Shown in pieces: positions 16,907 to 25,116 of a stretch of DNA of 56,352 bases (position 1 is the stretch's first letter; each line of letters begins with the position of its first letter). Where the stretch lies: contig JAOTXX010000018.1 of assembly GCA_029862185.1 (NCBI GenBank), forward strand, positions 1-56,352. The letters run 5' to 3'. The translations under genes were made by a program, and so were the position numbers. Below the pieces are notes generated by a model. The model was not told where the DNA came from. It saw only the letters and a list, made by a program, of their open reading frames with translations, and did not search any database. This DNA is from Myxococcales bacterium. GTDB lineage: Bacteria > Myxococcota_A > Polyangia > Polyangiales > Houyiibacteriaceae.

Positions 16907-17764
16907 TTGTCTGCCATCGAGCTCATGACGCCGCGCATGCTTCAAGACATGCGGCGGTCCTGCCAACTCGCGGCTGATTGCCTGACGGCGGTGGGCGACA
17001 TGATACGCCCGGGCATCGCGACGGACGATATCGACCGCTTCGTCCATGAATACATCGTCTCTCGCGACGCGTATCCGTCTCCGCTCGACTACAAGGGTTT
17101 TCCGAAAAGCGTTTGCACCAGCGTCAACGACTGCGTCTGCCATGGGATCCCGGGGGACCATGTCCTCACGGACGGCGACATCGTCAATGTCGATGTCACC
17201 ACCTATCTTCCAAAGGAGCACGGCTACCACGGTGACACGAGCGTCACTTTCTACGTGGGCGAGCCGACCGACGAAGCGATCCTCGTCGTGGAGACGGCAC
17301 GCCGCTGCCTCGAGCTCGGCATCGCGGAGGTCAAACACGGCAATCGCATCGGCGACATCGGCGCCGCGATTCAGGAGCATGCCGAAGGCAAGGGCTGCTC
17401 GGTCGTTCGCGACTATGTCGGGCACGGCGTCGGCCGCGAATTCCACATGCCTCCTCAGATCCCGCACTTCGGCCGACGGGGCAAAGACAAGCGCATGAAG
17501 GCCGGCATGGTCTTCACCATCGAACCGATGATCAACATCGGCGGCTACCAGACCGAGGTGATGGACGACGAGTGGACGGTGCTCACGATGGACCGGTCAC
17601 TCTCCGCCCAGTTTGAGCACACCGTCTTGGTGACGCGGGACGGTGTCGAGGTGCTCACGGCTCGCAAAAACATCGTTCGCCACTCAGAGGACAAGCCCTG
17701 GGCCGACATCGGTCCGCTTTCCTCGCCCGCCGCCTGGAGCGCCCGGCAAGAAAAAACGGGCTGA
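16907..17764 (+). CDS. map: Methionine aminopeptidase, type I
   Basis: 285 residues if it starts at TTG 16907, which has GAGG six bases upstream; ATG 16925 is the alternative. It removes N-terminal Met from new proteins. The five metal ligands can be placed: D in VNVDVTTY, D in GYHGDTSVTF, H in GHGVGREFH, E in FTIEPMI and E in QFEHTVLV. CHGIPGDHVLTDGDIVN is the family motif. The stop codon lies within a terminator hairpin shared with the convergent lipoprotein gene. Confidence 0.95.
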   Translation: MSAIELMTPRMLQDMRRSCQLAADCLTAVGDMIRPGIATDDIDRFVHEYIVSRDAYPSPLDYKGFPKSVCTSVNDCVCHGIPGDHVLTDGDIVNVDVTTYLPKEHGYHGDTSVTFYVGEPTDEAILVVETARRCLELGIAEVKHGNRIGDIGAAIQEHAEGKGCSVVRDYVGHGVGREFHMPPQIPHFGRRGKDKRMKAGMVFTIEPMINIGGYQTEVMDDEWTVLTMDRSLSAQFEHTVLVTRDGVEVLTARKNIVRHSEDKPWADIGPLSSPAAWSARQEKTG

Positions 17765-17789
17765 CGACATCGTCGCCAGCCCGCTGTTT
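17750..17789. terminator. Bidirectional intrinsic terminator
   Basis: Stem CGGGCTG (17757-17763) with CAGCCCG (17777-17783), continued by CGAC/GTCG around an ATC loop with one A-C mismatch. Six A precede it (17751-17756) and four T follow (17786-17789), so transcripts of either strand leave the hairpin into a U tract. It serves map (plus) and the lipoprotein gene (minus). Confidence 0.8.
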
Positions 17790-17804
17790 TCGTCATTGCC
17801 GCCG

Positions 17805-18551
17805 TTAGGGCGCAGGGCAGAACACGTCGATCTCGGTGAGCACCTTCGCCTGAACGGTGTAGGTCGCGCTCGGGAACTCAAGCGGGCACGGCTGAAAAGC
17901 TGAGCTCGTGGCGGTCGCGCTCACAGAACCAGCGAGATCGACGTTGAAAAAGATCACCTCGCTGCCGCCGCCAGCTACCAGCGTGTCGCCTTCAACTGGC
18001 TCATCCAGGTCGTCGAAGACGAACGAAGTCTCACTGGCGGCGCTGATGCTGGCGGTTTCGCCACCCACCGTCGTGGTTTCGTCAAAGGTCACCGCGACGA
18101 GCCCTCTTGATGTGTCGGCCGTCGTCACGAGCGCGTCTGAAATGGCATCGACCAGCGCATCCGGGATCACTTCGACATCGAGCCCAGCGAGACCTCCCGC
18201 AGGCACGTTCTCCGCAAACAGCGAGCCCCAGTTGCCAGCCGCGGTGTTCAAGAACATCACGGTGCCGGTCGGCGCCATGACCGAGAAGTTGCCGCCCGCG
18301 TCCGTCGTCGCGGTGTTGGAGGTGCCAACCACACTGACCGTTGCACCTTCCACGGGCGTGGAGTTTCCATCGAGCGCAGCAGCCGAGACCGTTCCGGTCA
18401 CGGTCACCATGGAGCTTCCGCCCGAGCCACCGGCGCCACCACTGCCGCCGCTGCCAGCGGTTCCACCGCTGCCACCCGATTCCGAATCACCACAGCCGAC
18501 GAGGCTCAAGGTCAACCCAACGCTCAAAAACAACCTGACAAAAATCCGCAT
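17805..18551 (-). CDS. Secreted lipoprotein with carboxypeptidase-regulatory-like domain
   Basis: 248 residues. Signal peptide MRIFVRLFLSVGLTLSLVGC with the lipobox LVGC; Cys20 would be lipidated by Lgt and LspA. A flexible linker of Gly and Ser repeats (about 22-46) is typical of myxococcal lipoproteins. Residues about 47-100 (VTVTGTVSAAALDG, VEGATVSVVGTSNTATTDAGGNFSV) resemble a CarboxypepD-regulatory or Ig-like beta domain. The rest is beta-rich and acidic. Probably on the outer membrane. Function unknown. Confidence 0.7.
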   Translation of the reverse strand: MRIFVRLFLSVGLTLSLVGCGDSESGGSGGTAGSGGSGGAGGSGGSSMVTVTGTVSAAALDGNSTPVEGATVSVVGTSNTATTDAGGNFSVMAPTGTVMFLNTAAGNWGSLFAENVPAGGLAGLDVEVIPDALVDAISDALVTTADTSRGLVAVTFDETTTVGGETASISAASETSFVFDDLDEPVEGDTLVAGGGSEVIFFNVDLAGSVSATATSSAFQPCPLEFPSATYTVQAKVLTEIDVFCPAP

Positions 18552-18633
18552 AGTTCCCCCAACGAAAAGCTAAGCCTAGCGATTGGAGCGGCGCCTTGCC
18601 AAGTACGCTCCATAAGGTCGCCTTCTTCGGGGC

Positions 18634-18990
18634 TCAGCGAGGTTCCGAGGTGTCCGACACGTAGAGGTCACCGGCTTCTTCCCGAACGTAGAGCTGCTGA
18701 AGGGCGAGGCCTTCACACGGGCCCTCGACGCAGTAGCCATCGTGCAGACGATACGTCGCTCCGTGTGTCCCACAGATCAGATGCGCTCCGTCGTCGCTGA
18801 GGAGCTCTCCGGTCCCGCCGTCGAGCGGCACCGGGAGATGTCGGCACAGGTTCCGGTACGCGACGATCGCTCCGTTTTCGCCGCGAAGCAGCAGCGCCAT
18901 GATTGGAATCCCGTCGTCGTCGACGCCGAGCCTCGTGGTACGCACGACCCCATCCCGCAGCTCCTCTTCCCGGCAGACCCAGACTTCCAT
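18634..18990 (-). CDS. Rieske [2Fe-2S] ferredoxin-like protein
   Basis: 118 residues from ATG 18990. A GTG at 19026 would add 12 residues overlapping the upstream gene. Cluster ligands are visible as C-R-H in YRNLCRHLPVPLDGG and C-G-T-H in LICGTHGATYRLHDGYC, spaced as in soluble Rieske ferredoxins. CVEGPCEGLALQQLYV closes the fold. No signal peptide or membrane anchor, so probably cytoplasmic. Four bases separate it from the phosphatase gene upstream. The electron partner cannot be inferred from context. Confidence 0.88.
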   Translation of the reverse strand: MEVWVCREEELRDGVVRTTRLGVDDDGIPIMALLLRGENGAIVAYRNLCRHLPVPLDGGTGELLSDDGAHLICGTHGATYRLHDGYCVEGPCEGLALQQLYVREEAGDLYVSDTSEPR

Positions 18991-18994
18991 CCCC

Positions 18995-19672
18995 TCAATC
19001 TTTCCCGGGCTGGGCGTAGGCTGCACGCGCAGGCACGGCGACGAGGTCTCGGCTGGGCAGCCAGAGGCCGGTCAGCCAGCCGCCGTAAACGCAGCCGGTG
19101 TCGAGACCGACCGCATGAGGGTGGTTCTGAAGGCCGCGGACCGCATCGTGCCCAAACACGACCAGCCTGGGACCCGGCCAGAGCGTGGCCCAGGGCGTGC
19201 CCTCCTCGTAGCTTCTCGATGCGCTCCCGTCCTCGAGGATGCTCCGCATGTTCATGAGGTCGTAGGGGTCCTGCTCCTCCAGAGGCAGATCGACCAGGAG
19301 CCCCGCGTGCACGACGAGGGCGTCGAGCTCGGGCAGCTCGAGCCAGAGCGGAAGGCCAGCAAGCCAGCGCCAATCCTCCTCTTCGAGCTCCTCGGTCACC
19401 CGCTGATGGGCCGGCCGGAGCTTCGGAGGATCCTCGCCCGCCTCTTGCGCATCCCACCATTTCAGGCAGTGCTGGTCGTGATTGCCGCGAACCGCCCGCC
19501 CACCGAGCTTGCGAACGAGCTTAACAACCCCGAGCGAATCCGGTCCTTTGGCGACCAAATCTCCGACCAGCACCAAATCATCGCCTTCCTCCCAGCCCGA
19601 TTCCTCGAGCAGGTCTTCGAGCTCTTCGCGGCAGCCGTGGACATCTCCCACGATCAGGGTTCGGGCGGTCAT
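18995..19672 (-). CDS. PPP-family metallophosphatase (ApaH/Ser-Thr phosphatase type)
   Basis: 225 residues from ATG 19672 (MTARTLIVGDVHGCREELED). The three metal-binding PPP motifs are present: GDVHG (9-13), GDLVAKGP (37-44) and GNHD (63-66). VVHAG near 120 and VFGHD further on supply the remaining His ligands. Members dephosphorylate Ser/Thr in proteins or cleave diadenosine tetraphosphate. The short length fits either, and the substrate is not decided here. Divergent from bcp across 93 bases; followed closely by the Rieske gene. Confidence 0.88.
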   Translation of the reverse strand: MTARTLIVGDVHGCREELEDLLEESGWEEGDDLVLVGDLVAKGPDSLGVVKLVRKLGGRAVRGNHDQHCLKWWDAQEAGEDPPKLRPAHQRVTEELEEEDWRWLAGLPLWLELPELDALVVHAGLLVDLPLEEQDPYDLMNMRSILEDGSASRSYEEGTPWATLWPGPRLVVFGHDAVRGLQNHPHAVGLDTGCVYGGWLTGLWLPSRDLVAVPARAAYAQPGKD

Positions 19673-19765
19673 GTCTCGATCTTGGGCGCGTCTCGCCAGG
19701 TTTCCAAGTTCGTGAGTCCCGTGGGGCGTTGACAGCAGGCGCAAACCGGCAATACAGCCGTCTCC

Positions 19766-20236
19766 ATGATCAAAGAAGGCCACAAGGCTCCTGCGTTCAA
19801 TCTGCCCTCGTCCACCGGGGGCAAGCTGGCCCTCAGGGACCTCGCGGGCAAGTACGTCATCCTCTACTTCTACCCGCGCGACAACACACCGGGCTGCACC
19901 ACCGAGGCCAACGACTTCAACGCGGCGCTGCGCAAAATCAAGGCGCGGGATGCGGTCGTCGTCGGCGTCAGTAAAGATTCGATCGACTCGCACTGTAAGT
20001 TCGCTGACAAATTCAAGCTGAAGTTCCCGCTGCTCAGCGACCCCGACGGGACGATGCTCGAGAAGTACGGAGCCTGGGGCGAGAAGAACATGTACGGCAA
20101 GAAGTCGATGGGGATCATCCGCTCGACCGTGCTGATCGGACCCGATGGGAAAGTCATCAAGCACTACCCCAAAGTCAAAGTGACGGGGCACGTCGAAGCG
20201 GTAATCGAAGCCCTCGACGAAGCCCGTAGCGATTGA
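19766..20236 (+). CDS. bcp: Thiol peroxidase, Bcp/PrxQ-type peroxiredoxin
   Basis: 156 residues. Reduces hydrogen peroxide and organic hydroperoxides. The peroxidatic cysteine is C44 in YPRDNTPGCTTEANDF. The resolving cysteine usual five residues later in E. coli Bcp is replaced by Asn49, and the next Cys is in DSHCKFADKF near 76. So this is a 1-Cys-like or atypically resolved member. The remaining fold (VVVGVSKDSIDSH, STVLIGPDGKV) is standard. It is followed after 35 bases by scpA. Confidence 0.93.
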   Translation: MIKEGHKAPAFNLPSSTGGKLALRDLAGKYVILYFYPRDNTPGCTTEANDFNAALRKIKARDAVVVGVSKDSIDSHCKFADKFKLKFPLLSDPDGTMLEKYGAWGEKNMYGKKSMGIIRSTVLIGPDGKVIKHYPKVKVTGHVEAVIEALDEARSD

Positions 20237-20271
20237 CACCTGGGAGCCTAGCAGCGCATGGTTGCACTGCG

Positions 20272-21225
20272 ATGAGTGAGCCCAGCCCCATGCCGGTGCC
20301 CGAGCCCCAAGAAGCGCCCGAGGCACTGGACCCGAACTTCCGGATCGAGCTGCCCAACTTCGAGGGGCCGTTGGACCTGCTCCTGCATTTGATCCGGAAG
20401 CACGAGCTCGACATCCTCGACCTGCCGATCTCGTTCATCACCGACAAATACCTGGAGTATCTGAGCTTGATGGGGGCATTGAACCTCGACATCGCCTCGG
20501 AGTACCTGCTGATGGCGGCGACGCTGGCGCACATCAAGAGCAAGATGCTCTTGCCGCGTCCGCCCGACGACCAGGACGACGACGAGGTCGACGAGCTCGA
20601 CCCCCGGGCCGAGCTGATCCGGCGTTTGCTCGAGTATCAGAAGTACAAGACCGTCGCGGCAGATCTGGGCGAACGCGCGATCGTGGGCCGGGATGTGTTC
20701 TCGGCTGGCACCCCTCCACCGGCCAGTCGGGAGCTGCCACCCCTCGCGCAGGTGAGCGTCTTCAAGCTCCTCGACGCGCTCAAAAGGATCGCCGAGCGCG
20801 TCAACGCATCCGTTTCGCTCGAAGTCGATGCCGAACGGATGTCGATTCAGGAACGCATCGGGAGCCTGGTCGATTTGCTTCGCGAGCGCCGCCGGTGCCG
20901 CTTCGATGAGCTTTTCGAAGACGTGAGCACTTCGTACGATCTGGTGGTCACCTTCCTCGCCCTGCTCGAGATGGCCAAGATGCGCCTGGCGAGCATCTAT
21001 CAGACCGACCATGAAGAGCCGATCTACCTCGAGTACACGTTGCTCGACGCGTCGGGGGAGGCGATGGTGCCCGCCGACGTGGCACAACCGAGCAGCGACC
21101 GGGTAGAGGAGCCGATCGGCCATGACCTGCCCGTCGAGACAGGCGAGGAACGAAGGGAGTCCGTCGTCGTGCCGGCTGGCACCTCGGGCGCGTACGCATG
21201 GAATGAGGACGAGCAAGAGCCATGA
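20272..21225 (+). CDS. scpA: Segregation and condensation protein A
   Basis: 317 residues from ATG 20272 (MSEPSPMPVPEPQ). The kleisin N-terminal domain reads FEGPLDLLLHLIRKHELDILDLPI followed by ITDKYLEYL and AATLAHIKSKMLLPRP. An acidic stretch, DDQDDDEVDELDP, follows. The C-terminal winged helix is around FDELFEDVSTSYDLVVTFLALLEMAKM. ScpA bridges the SMC heads and recruits ScpB. The start 39 bases upstream gives no conserved sequence. Overlaps scpB by ATGA. Confidence 0.96.
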   Translation: MSEPSPMPVPEPQEAPEALDPNFRIELPNFEGPLDLLLHLIRKHELDILDLPISFITDKYLEYLSLMGALNLDIASEYLLMAATLAHIKSKMLLPRPPDDQDDDEVDELDPRAELIRRLLEYQKYKTVAADLGERAIVGRDVFSAGTPPPASRELPPLAQVSVFKLLDALKRIAERVNASVSLEVDAERMSIQERIGSLVDLLRERRRCRFDELFEDVSTSYDLVVTFLALLEMAKMRLASIYQTDHEEPIYLEYTLLDASGEAMVPADVAQPSSDRVEEPIGHDLPVETGEERRESVVVPAGTSGAYAWNEDEQEP

Positions 21226-22013
21226 CCCAGACAGACCTGCAGGCCGACAGCGGTGCTTCTGAAAACGGCGCGGGGGCACCCATCGCGCAGAGCCCGGAGT
21301 CCCTCAAAAATGTGCTCGAGAGCCTGATCTTCGTCTCGAGCAGCCCGGTGACGGCGAAGCGACTGGCCCGGGCCGCGCGGGCCACCCTCGCAGAGGTCCA
21401 ACCGCTGCTCGATGAGCTCGTGGCGGACTACGCACACCGCGGCGTGCACCTCTATTTCGTGGCCGGCGGCTACCAGTTTCGTTCGGCGCGCGAGAGCGCC
21501 GATTTCGTCAAAACGCTCGTCGCACCGAAGCCCATTCGGCTCAGCCGCGCACAGCTCGAAACGCTCGCCATCGTCGCCTATCGCCAACCGCTCACCCGTC
21601 CCGAGGTCGATGATGTGCGCGGTGTCGACTCCGGCTCGTCGCTCAAGATGCTGGCCGAGCGCGGGCTGGTGAAAATCCTCGGCCGCAAAGACGAGCCGGG
21701 CAGGCCGCTCGTCTACGGGACGAGCCCGCGCTTCCTCGAGTTCTTCGGTCTGAGCGGCCTCCAAGACCTTCCGACCCTTCAAGAGTTCAGCGACCTCAGC
21801 GACGAGCACCGGGCCCTGTTCGAAGAGAAGACCGGCGAGTCGATCGACATCGCTGCGGCAGAGCTCGCGGCGGCAGCGGCCATGGAGGAGGCGGAAGAAG
21901 AGCTCCTGGCCCAGGAAGAGGCCGCCATCGCCGCCGCGGAAGCGGAAGCCGCCGCCGAGGACGAAGACGACGAAGGCGACGAGGACGACGGGGACGACGA
22001 GGACGAGGAATGA
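21222..22013 (+). CDS. scpB: Segregation and condensation protein B
   Basis: 263 residues. Two winged-helix domains: [20 protein letters not shown] in the first and [31 protein letters not shown], with GRPLVYGTS, in the second. After about residue 200 comes a long Ala/Glu helix and an extremely acidic tail of Asp and Glu, an extension compared with the roughly 190-residue family norm. ScpB dimers bind ScpA in the SMC complex. Overlaps both neighbours by ATGA. Confidence 0.95.
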   Translation: MTQTDLQADSGASENGAGAPIAQSPESLKNVLESLIFVSSSPVTAKRLARAARATLAEVQPLLDELVADYAHRGVHLYFVAGGYQFRSARESADFVKTLVAPKPIRLSRAQLETLAIVAYRQPLTRPEVDDVRGVDSGSSLKMLAERGLVKILGRKDEPGRPLVYGTSPRFLEFFGLSGLQDLPTLQEFSDLSDEHRALFEEKTGESIDIAAAELAAAAAMEEAEEELLAQEEAAIAAAEAEAAAEDEDDEGDEDDGDDEDEE

Positions 22014-22948
22014 CCTTTCAGGAGCTCATCCTCGCGCTCGAACGCTTTTGGGCGGAGCACGGTTGCCTCATCGTCCAGCCCTACAACTCCGAGGTCGGCG
22101 CGGGCACGTTCAACCCGCACACCTTCTTGCGCGCCATCGGGCCCGAGCCGTGGAATGTCGCTTACGTCGAGCCGAGCCGCCGCCCGACCGACGGCCGCTA
22201 CGGGGAGAACCCCAACCGTCTGCAGCAGTTTCACCAGTACCAGGTCATCCTCAAACCTTCGCCGCTCGACATCCAGGAGCTCTATCTCGAGTCGCTGCGC
22301 GCGCTTGGCACCGACCCGCGGCGCCATGACATTCGCTTCATCGAGGACGACTGGGAATCGCCGACGCTCGGCGCCTGGGGCCTGGGATGGCAGGTCTGGC
22401 TCGACGGACTCGAGATCAGCCAGTTCACCTACTTCCAGCAGTGCGGCGGCATCGATTGCAAACCGATCAGCGGAGAGCTCACCTACGGGCTCGAGCGCAT
22501 CGCCATGTACCTTCAAGACGTCGACGACGTCTACCAGCTCCAATGGGCGCCAGGCATCCGCTACGGGGACCTCTACAAGCGCGCCGAGTGGGAGTGGAGC
22601 ACCTACAACTTCGAGCAGGCGGATCCCGAGCTCCAGAAGAAGCTCTTCGAGGAGTACGAGAAGCAGGTCGCTGTCTTGCTCGGTCTCAGCGACAAGAAGG
22701 GGAAGGGCGGCGCCCTACAATTCGACCGCGAGCCCCTCGAAAGACTGGCGCTCCCCGCCTATGACGCGGTCATCAAATGCAGCCACTACTTCAACGTCCT
22801 CGACGCCCGGGGCGCGATCAGCGTGACCGAACGCCAGCGCTACATCGGCCGCGTGAGGATCCTGGCGAGAGCCGTGGCGGAATCTTGGTACGCGCAGCGC
22901 GAGGCGCTCGGATTCCCGCTTCTCGAGACGGCCGCGGCGGCGCAATAG
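22010..22948 (+). CDS. glyQ: Glycyl-tRNA synthetase alpha subunit
   Basis: 312 residues, standard for the alpha chain of the heterotetrameric bacterial GlyRS. Key blocks are [56 protein letters not shown]-like text (here [20 protein letters not shown]) and [15 protein letters not shown], the class II motif 3 region. Acts with GlyS to charge tRNA-Gly. Its ATG overlaps the scpB stop. glyS follows after 59 bases. Confidence 0.98.
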   Translation: MTFQELILALERFWAEHGCLIVQPYNSEVGAGTFNPHTFLRAIGPEPWNVAYVEPSRRPTDGRYGENPNRLQQFHQYQVILKPSPLDIQELYLESLRALGTDPRRHDIRFIEDDWESPTLGAWGLGWQVWLDGLEISQFTYFQQCGGIDCKPISGELTYGLERIAMYLQDVDDVYQLQWAPGIRYGDLYKRAEWEWSTYNFEQADPELQKKLFEEYEKQVAVLLGLSDKKGKGGALQFDREPLERLALPAYDAVIKCSHYFNVLDARGAISVTERQRYIGRVRILARAVAESWYAQREALGFPLLETAAAAQ

Positions 22949-23007
22949 TACGATCGAGGGGACGCCCCATTGCGCCCGTGGATCCCGTCTGGTAGCAACG
23001 CCACTCC

Positions 23008-25116
23008 ATGTCATCCGAGTTTTTGCTGGAGATCGGGACCGAGGAGCTGCCGGCGTCGTTCGTGAGGCACGCGCTGCGCTCGATGAAGTCGAGCGCGACT
23101 GAGCTGCTAGGCCAGGCCCGGCTCGGCACCGACTCGCTCGAGGTGAATACACTCGGTACGCCGCGGCGCCTCGCGCTCCGAATTCGGGGGCTGGCCGAGC
23201 GTCAGCCGGACCGCGACGAGACGATCCTGGGTCCGCCTTGGGGGGCTGCGTTCGAGGCGGACGGCTCGCCCAAAAAGGCCGCGACCGGCTTCGCGAAGAA
23301 GCACGGCCTCCGCATCGAGGATCTGCACAAGCAAACCACCGACAAGGGCAATTACGTCAGCGTACGCCTCCTCGAAACCGGCGCGGCGACGAGCGACGTG
23401 CTTACCGGGATCCTCCCGCGGCTCTGTCAACAGATCAGCTTCCCCAAGTCCATGCGCTGGGGTCCGGGCGAAGTAGCGTTCGGCAGACCGATTCACTGGA
23501 TCGTCTCCTTGCTCGGCAGCGAAATCGTCGGTTTCGAATTCGCCAACGTCCAGGCGGGGCGGGCGACGCGCGGGCATCGCTTCCTCGCTCCCGAGAGCTT
23601 CGACCTCGACGACGCGGCGCAATACGAGAAGGCGCTCGAAGGCGCGCACGTGATCGTCGACCTCGAGGTCCGCAAGGCTCGCATGATGGAGGGACTGCTC
23701 GCTTCAGCGAAGTCCCTCGGCGGTGTCCTCGAGCCGGACGCCTTCCTCGCCGACGAATGCGTTTCACTCGTCGAAGAGCCGTTCACCGTGCCGGGGCGCT
23801 TCGACGAATCGTTCCTCGAGCTTCCTGACAGGGTCGTGATTTCGGTGATGCGCGATCATCAACGCTACTTCGCCGTCCGGGGGTCCGAGGGCGGCGCGCT
23901 GCTCCCTGCCTATCTGAACGTGGTCAACACCGCCGAGGATCCGGACACGATTGCCAAAGGCAACGACCGCGTCCTTCGCGCGCGCCTGGCCGACGGGCGG
24001 TTCTTCGTCGAAGAAGACCGCAAGGCCCCGCTCGCCAATCGGCTCACGAAGCTCGAATCTGTCGTGTTCCAATCCAAGCTCGGCACGATGGGCGCCAAGG
24101 TTCGTCGACTCCAGGCCAATGCCGCCGCGCTCGCCGCCGCGTCCGGCGCAGATGCCGATGCCTGCGACGCAGCGGCGCGCCTTTGCAAGGCCGACCTCGA
24201 AACCCTGATCGTCTACGAGTTCCCCGAGCTCCAGGGCGAGATGGGTCGCTGGTACGCCTTGCGTGAGGGCATCGACCCGGCGATCGCAGACGCCATCCGC
24301 GACCACTACCGGCCGCAAGGCGCCGACGACGTCGTGCCGGACCAAGTCGTCGGCGCCGTCGTTGCCGTCGCCGACCGGATCGACACCCTCGTCGGCTGCT
24401 TCGGGATCGGCCTGGTGCCAAGCGGCTCGGCGGACCCCTTTGCGCTCCGCCGCGCTGCGCTAGGCATCATCCGCATCGCCCTCGAAGGGCCGCTCGACGT
24501 CGACCTTCGGGCGCTCATCGCGCAGGCGTACGGCGCGTACGCGGGCGACACCAAGCTAGCGAACGCCGACGAGGTCCACGCGGCGCTCGACGGTTTCTTC
24601 CGTGGACGCATCCGCGCGATGCTCAAAGACCCGTTCGGCGGCGATGTCGTGGACGCCTGCCTCGGCGCTTGGGACGGCACGTCGCTTCGCGATCTACGAA
24701 GCCGGATCGAAGCGGTGTCGGAGCTGCGCGCCGCACCGGAGTTCGAAGCACTGGCGATTGCATTCAAGCGTGCGTTCAACATCACCAAGGAGAGCGCGCG
24801 TGGCCCCGTCGACTCGAGCCTTCTCGAAGTCGGCGCCGAGGCCGCACTGGCCGAGCGCTTTGGCACCGTTCGCGACCAGATCCGCGAAGCGACCGGCGAG
24901 CGCCGCTACACCGACGCCTTGAAGCTCGTCGCCAAGGAGCTTGGCGTCCCGATCGATCGCTTCTTCGACGAGGTGTTCGTGATGGTCGACGATGCGAGGA
25001 TTCGGGACAATCGCCTGCGTTTGCTGGGAGAAATCGCAGACACCGTCAACGATATTGCGCACTTCCACCAGCTTGGGACAAAGTTGCAACGCCGTGACCC
25101 TTCTGTATCCGCTTGA
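23008..25116 (+). CDS. glyS: Glycyl-tRNA synthetase beta subunit
   Basis: 702 residues, beginning with the family signature FLLEIGTEELPASFVRHAL. Other blocks are NTLGTPRRLALRI, FPKSMRWG, RPIHWIVSLLG, VISVMRDHQRYFAV, NGNDRVLRARLADGRFFVEED-like text (KGNDRVLRARLADG) and a C-terminal DALR-type anticodon domain ending FVMVDDARIRDNRLRLLGEI. It provides tRNA recognition for the alpha2beta2 enzyme. The 3' end overlaps the start of ppdK by 23 bases. Confidence 0.98.
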   Translation: MSSEFLLEIGTEELPASFVRHALRSMKSSATELLGQARLGTDSLEVNTLGTPRRLALRIRGLAERQPDRDETILGPPWGAAFEADGSPKKAATGFAKKHGLRIEDLHKQTTDKGNYVSVRLLETGAATSDVLTGILPRLCQQISFPKSMRWGPGEVAFGRPIHWIVSLLGSEIVGFEFANVQAGRATRGHRFLAPESFDLDDAAQYEKALEGAHVIVDLEVRKARMMEGLLASAKSLGGVLEPDAFLADECVSLVEEPFTVPGRFDESFLELPDRVVISVMRDHQRYFAVRGSEGGALLPAYLNVVNTAEDPDTIAKGNDRVLRARLADGRFFVEEDRKAPLANRLTKLESVVFQSKLGTMGAKVRRLQANAAALAAASGADADACDAAARLCKADLETLIVYEFPELQGEMGRWYALREGIDPAIADAIRDHYRPQGADDVVPDQVVGAVVAVADRIDTLVGCFGIGLVPSGSADPFALRRAALGIIRIALEGPLDVDLRALIAQAYGAYAGDTKLANADEVHAALDGFFRGRIRAMLKDPFGGDVVDACLGAWDGTSLRDLRSRIEAVSELRAAPEFEALAIAFKRAFNITKESARGPVDSSLLEVGAEAALAERFGTVRDQIREATGERRYTDALKLVAKELGVPIDRFFDEVFVMVDDARIRDNRLRLLGEIADTVNDIAHFHQLGTKLQRRDPSVSA

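Noticed and set aside
19673-20326. N-terminal extension of the PPP phosphatase
   Set aside because: The upstream part is antisense to bcp; the phosphatase motif GDVHG is at residue 9 when started at 19672, as normal.
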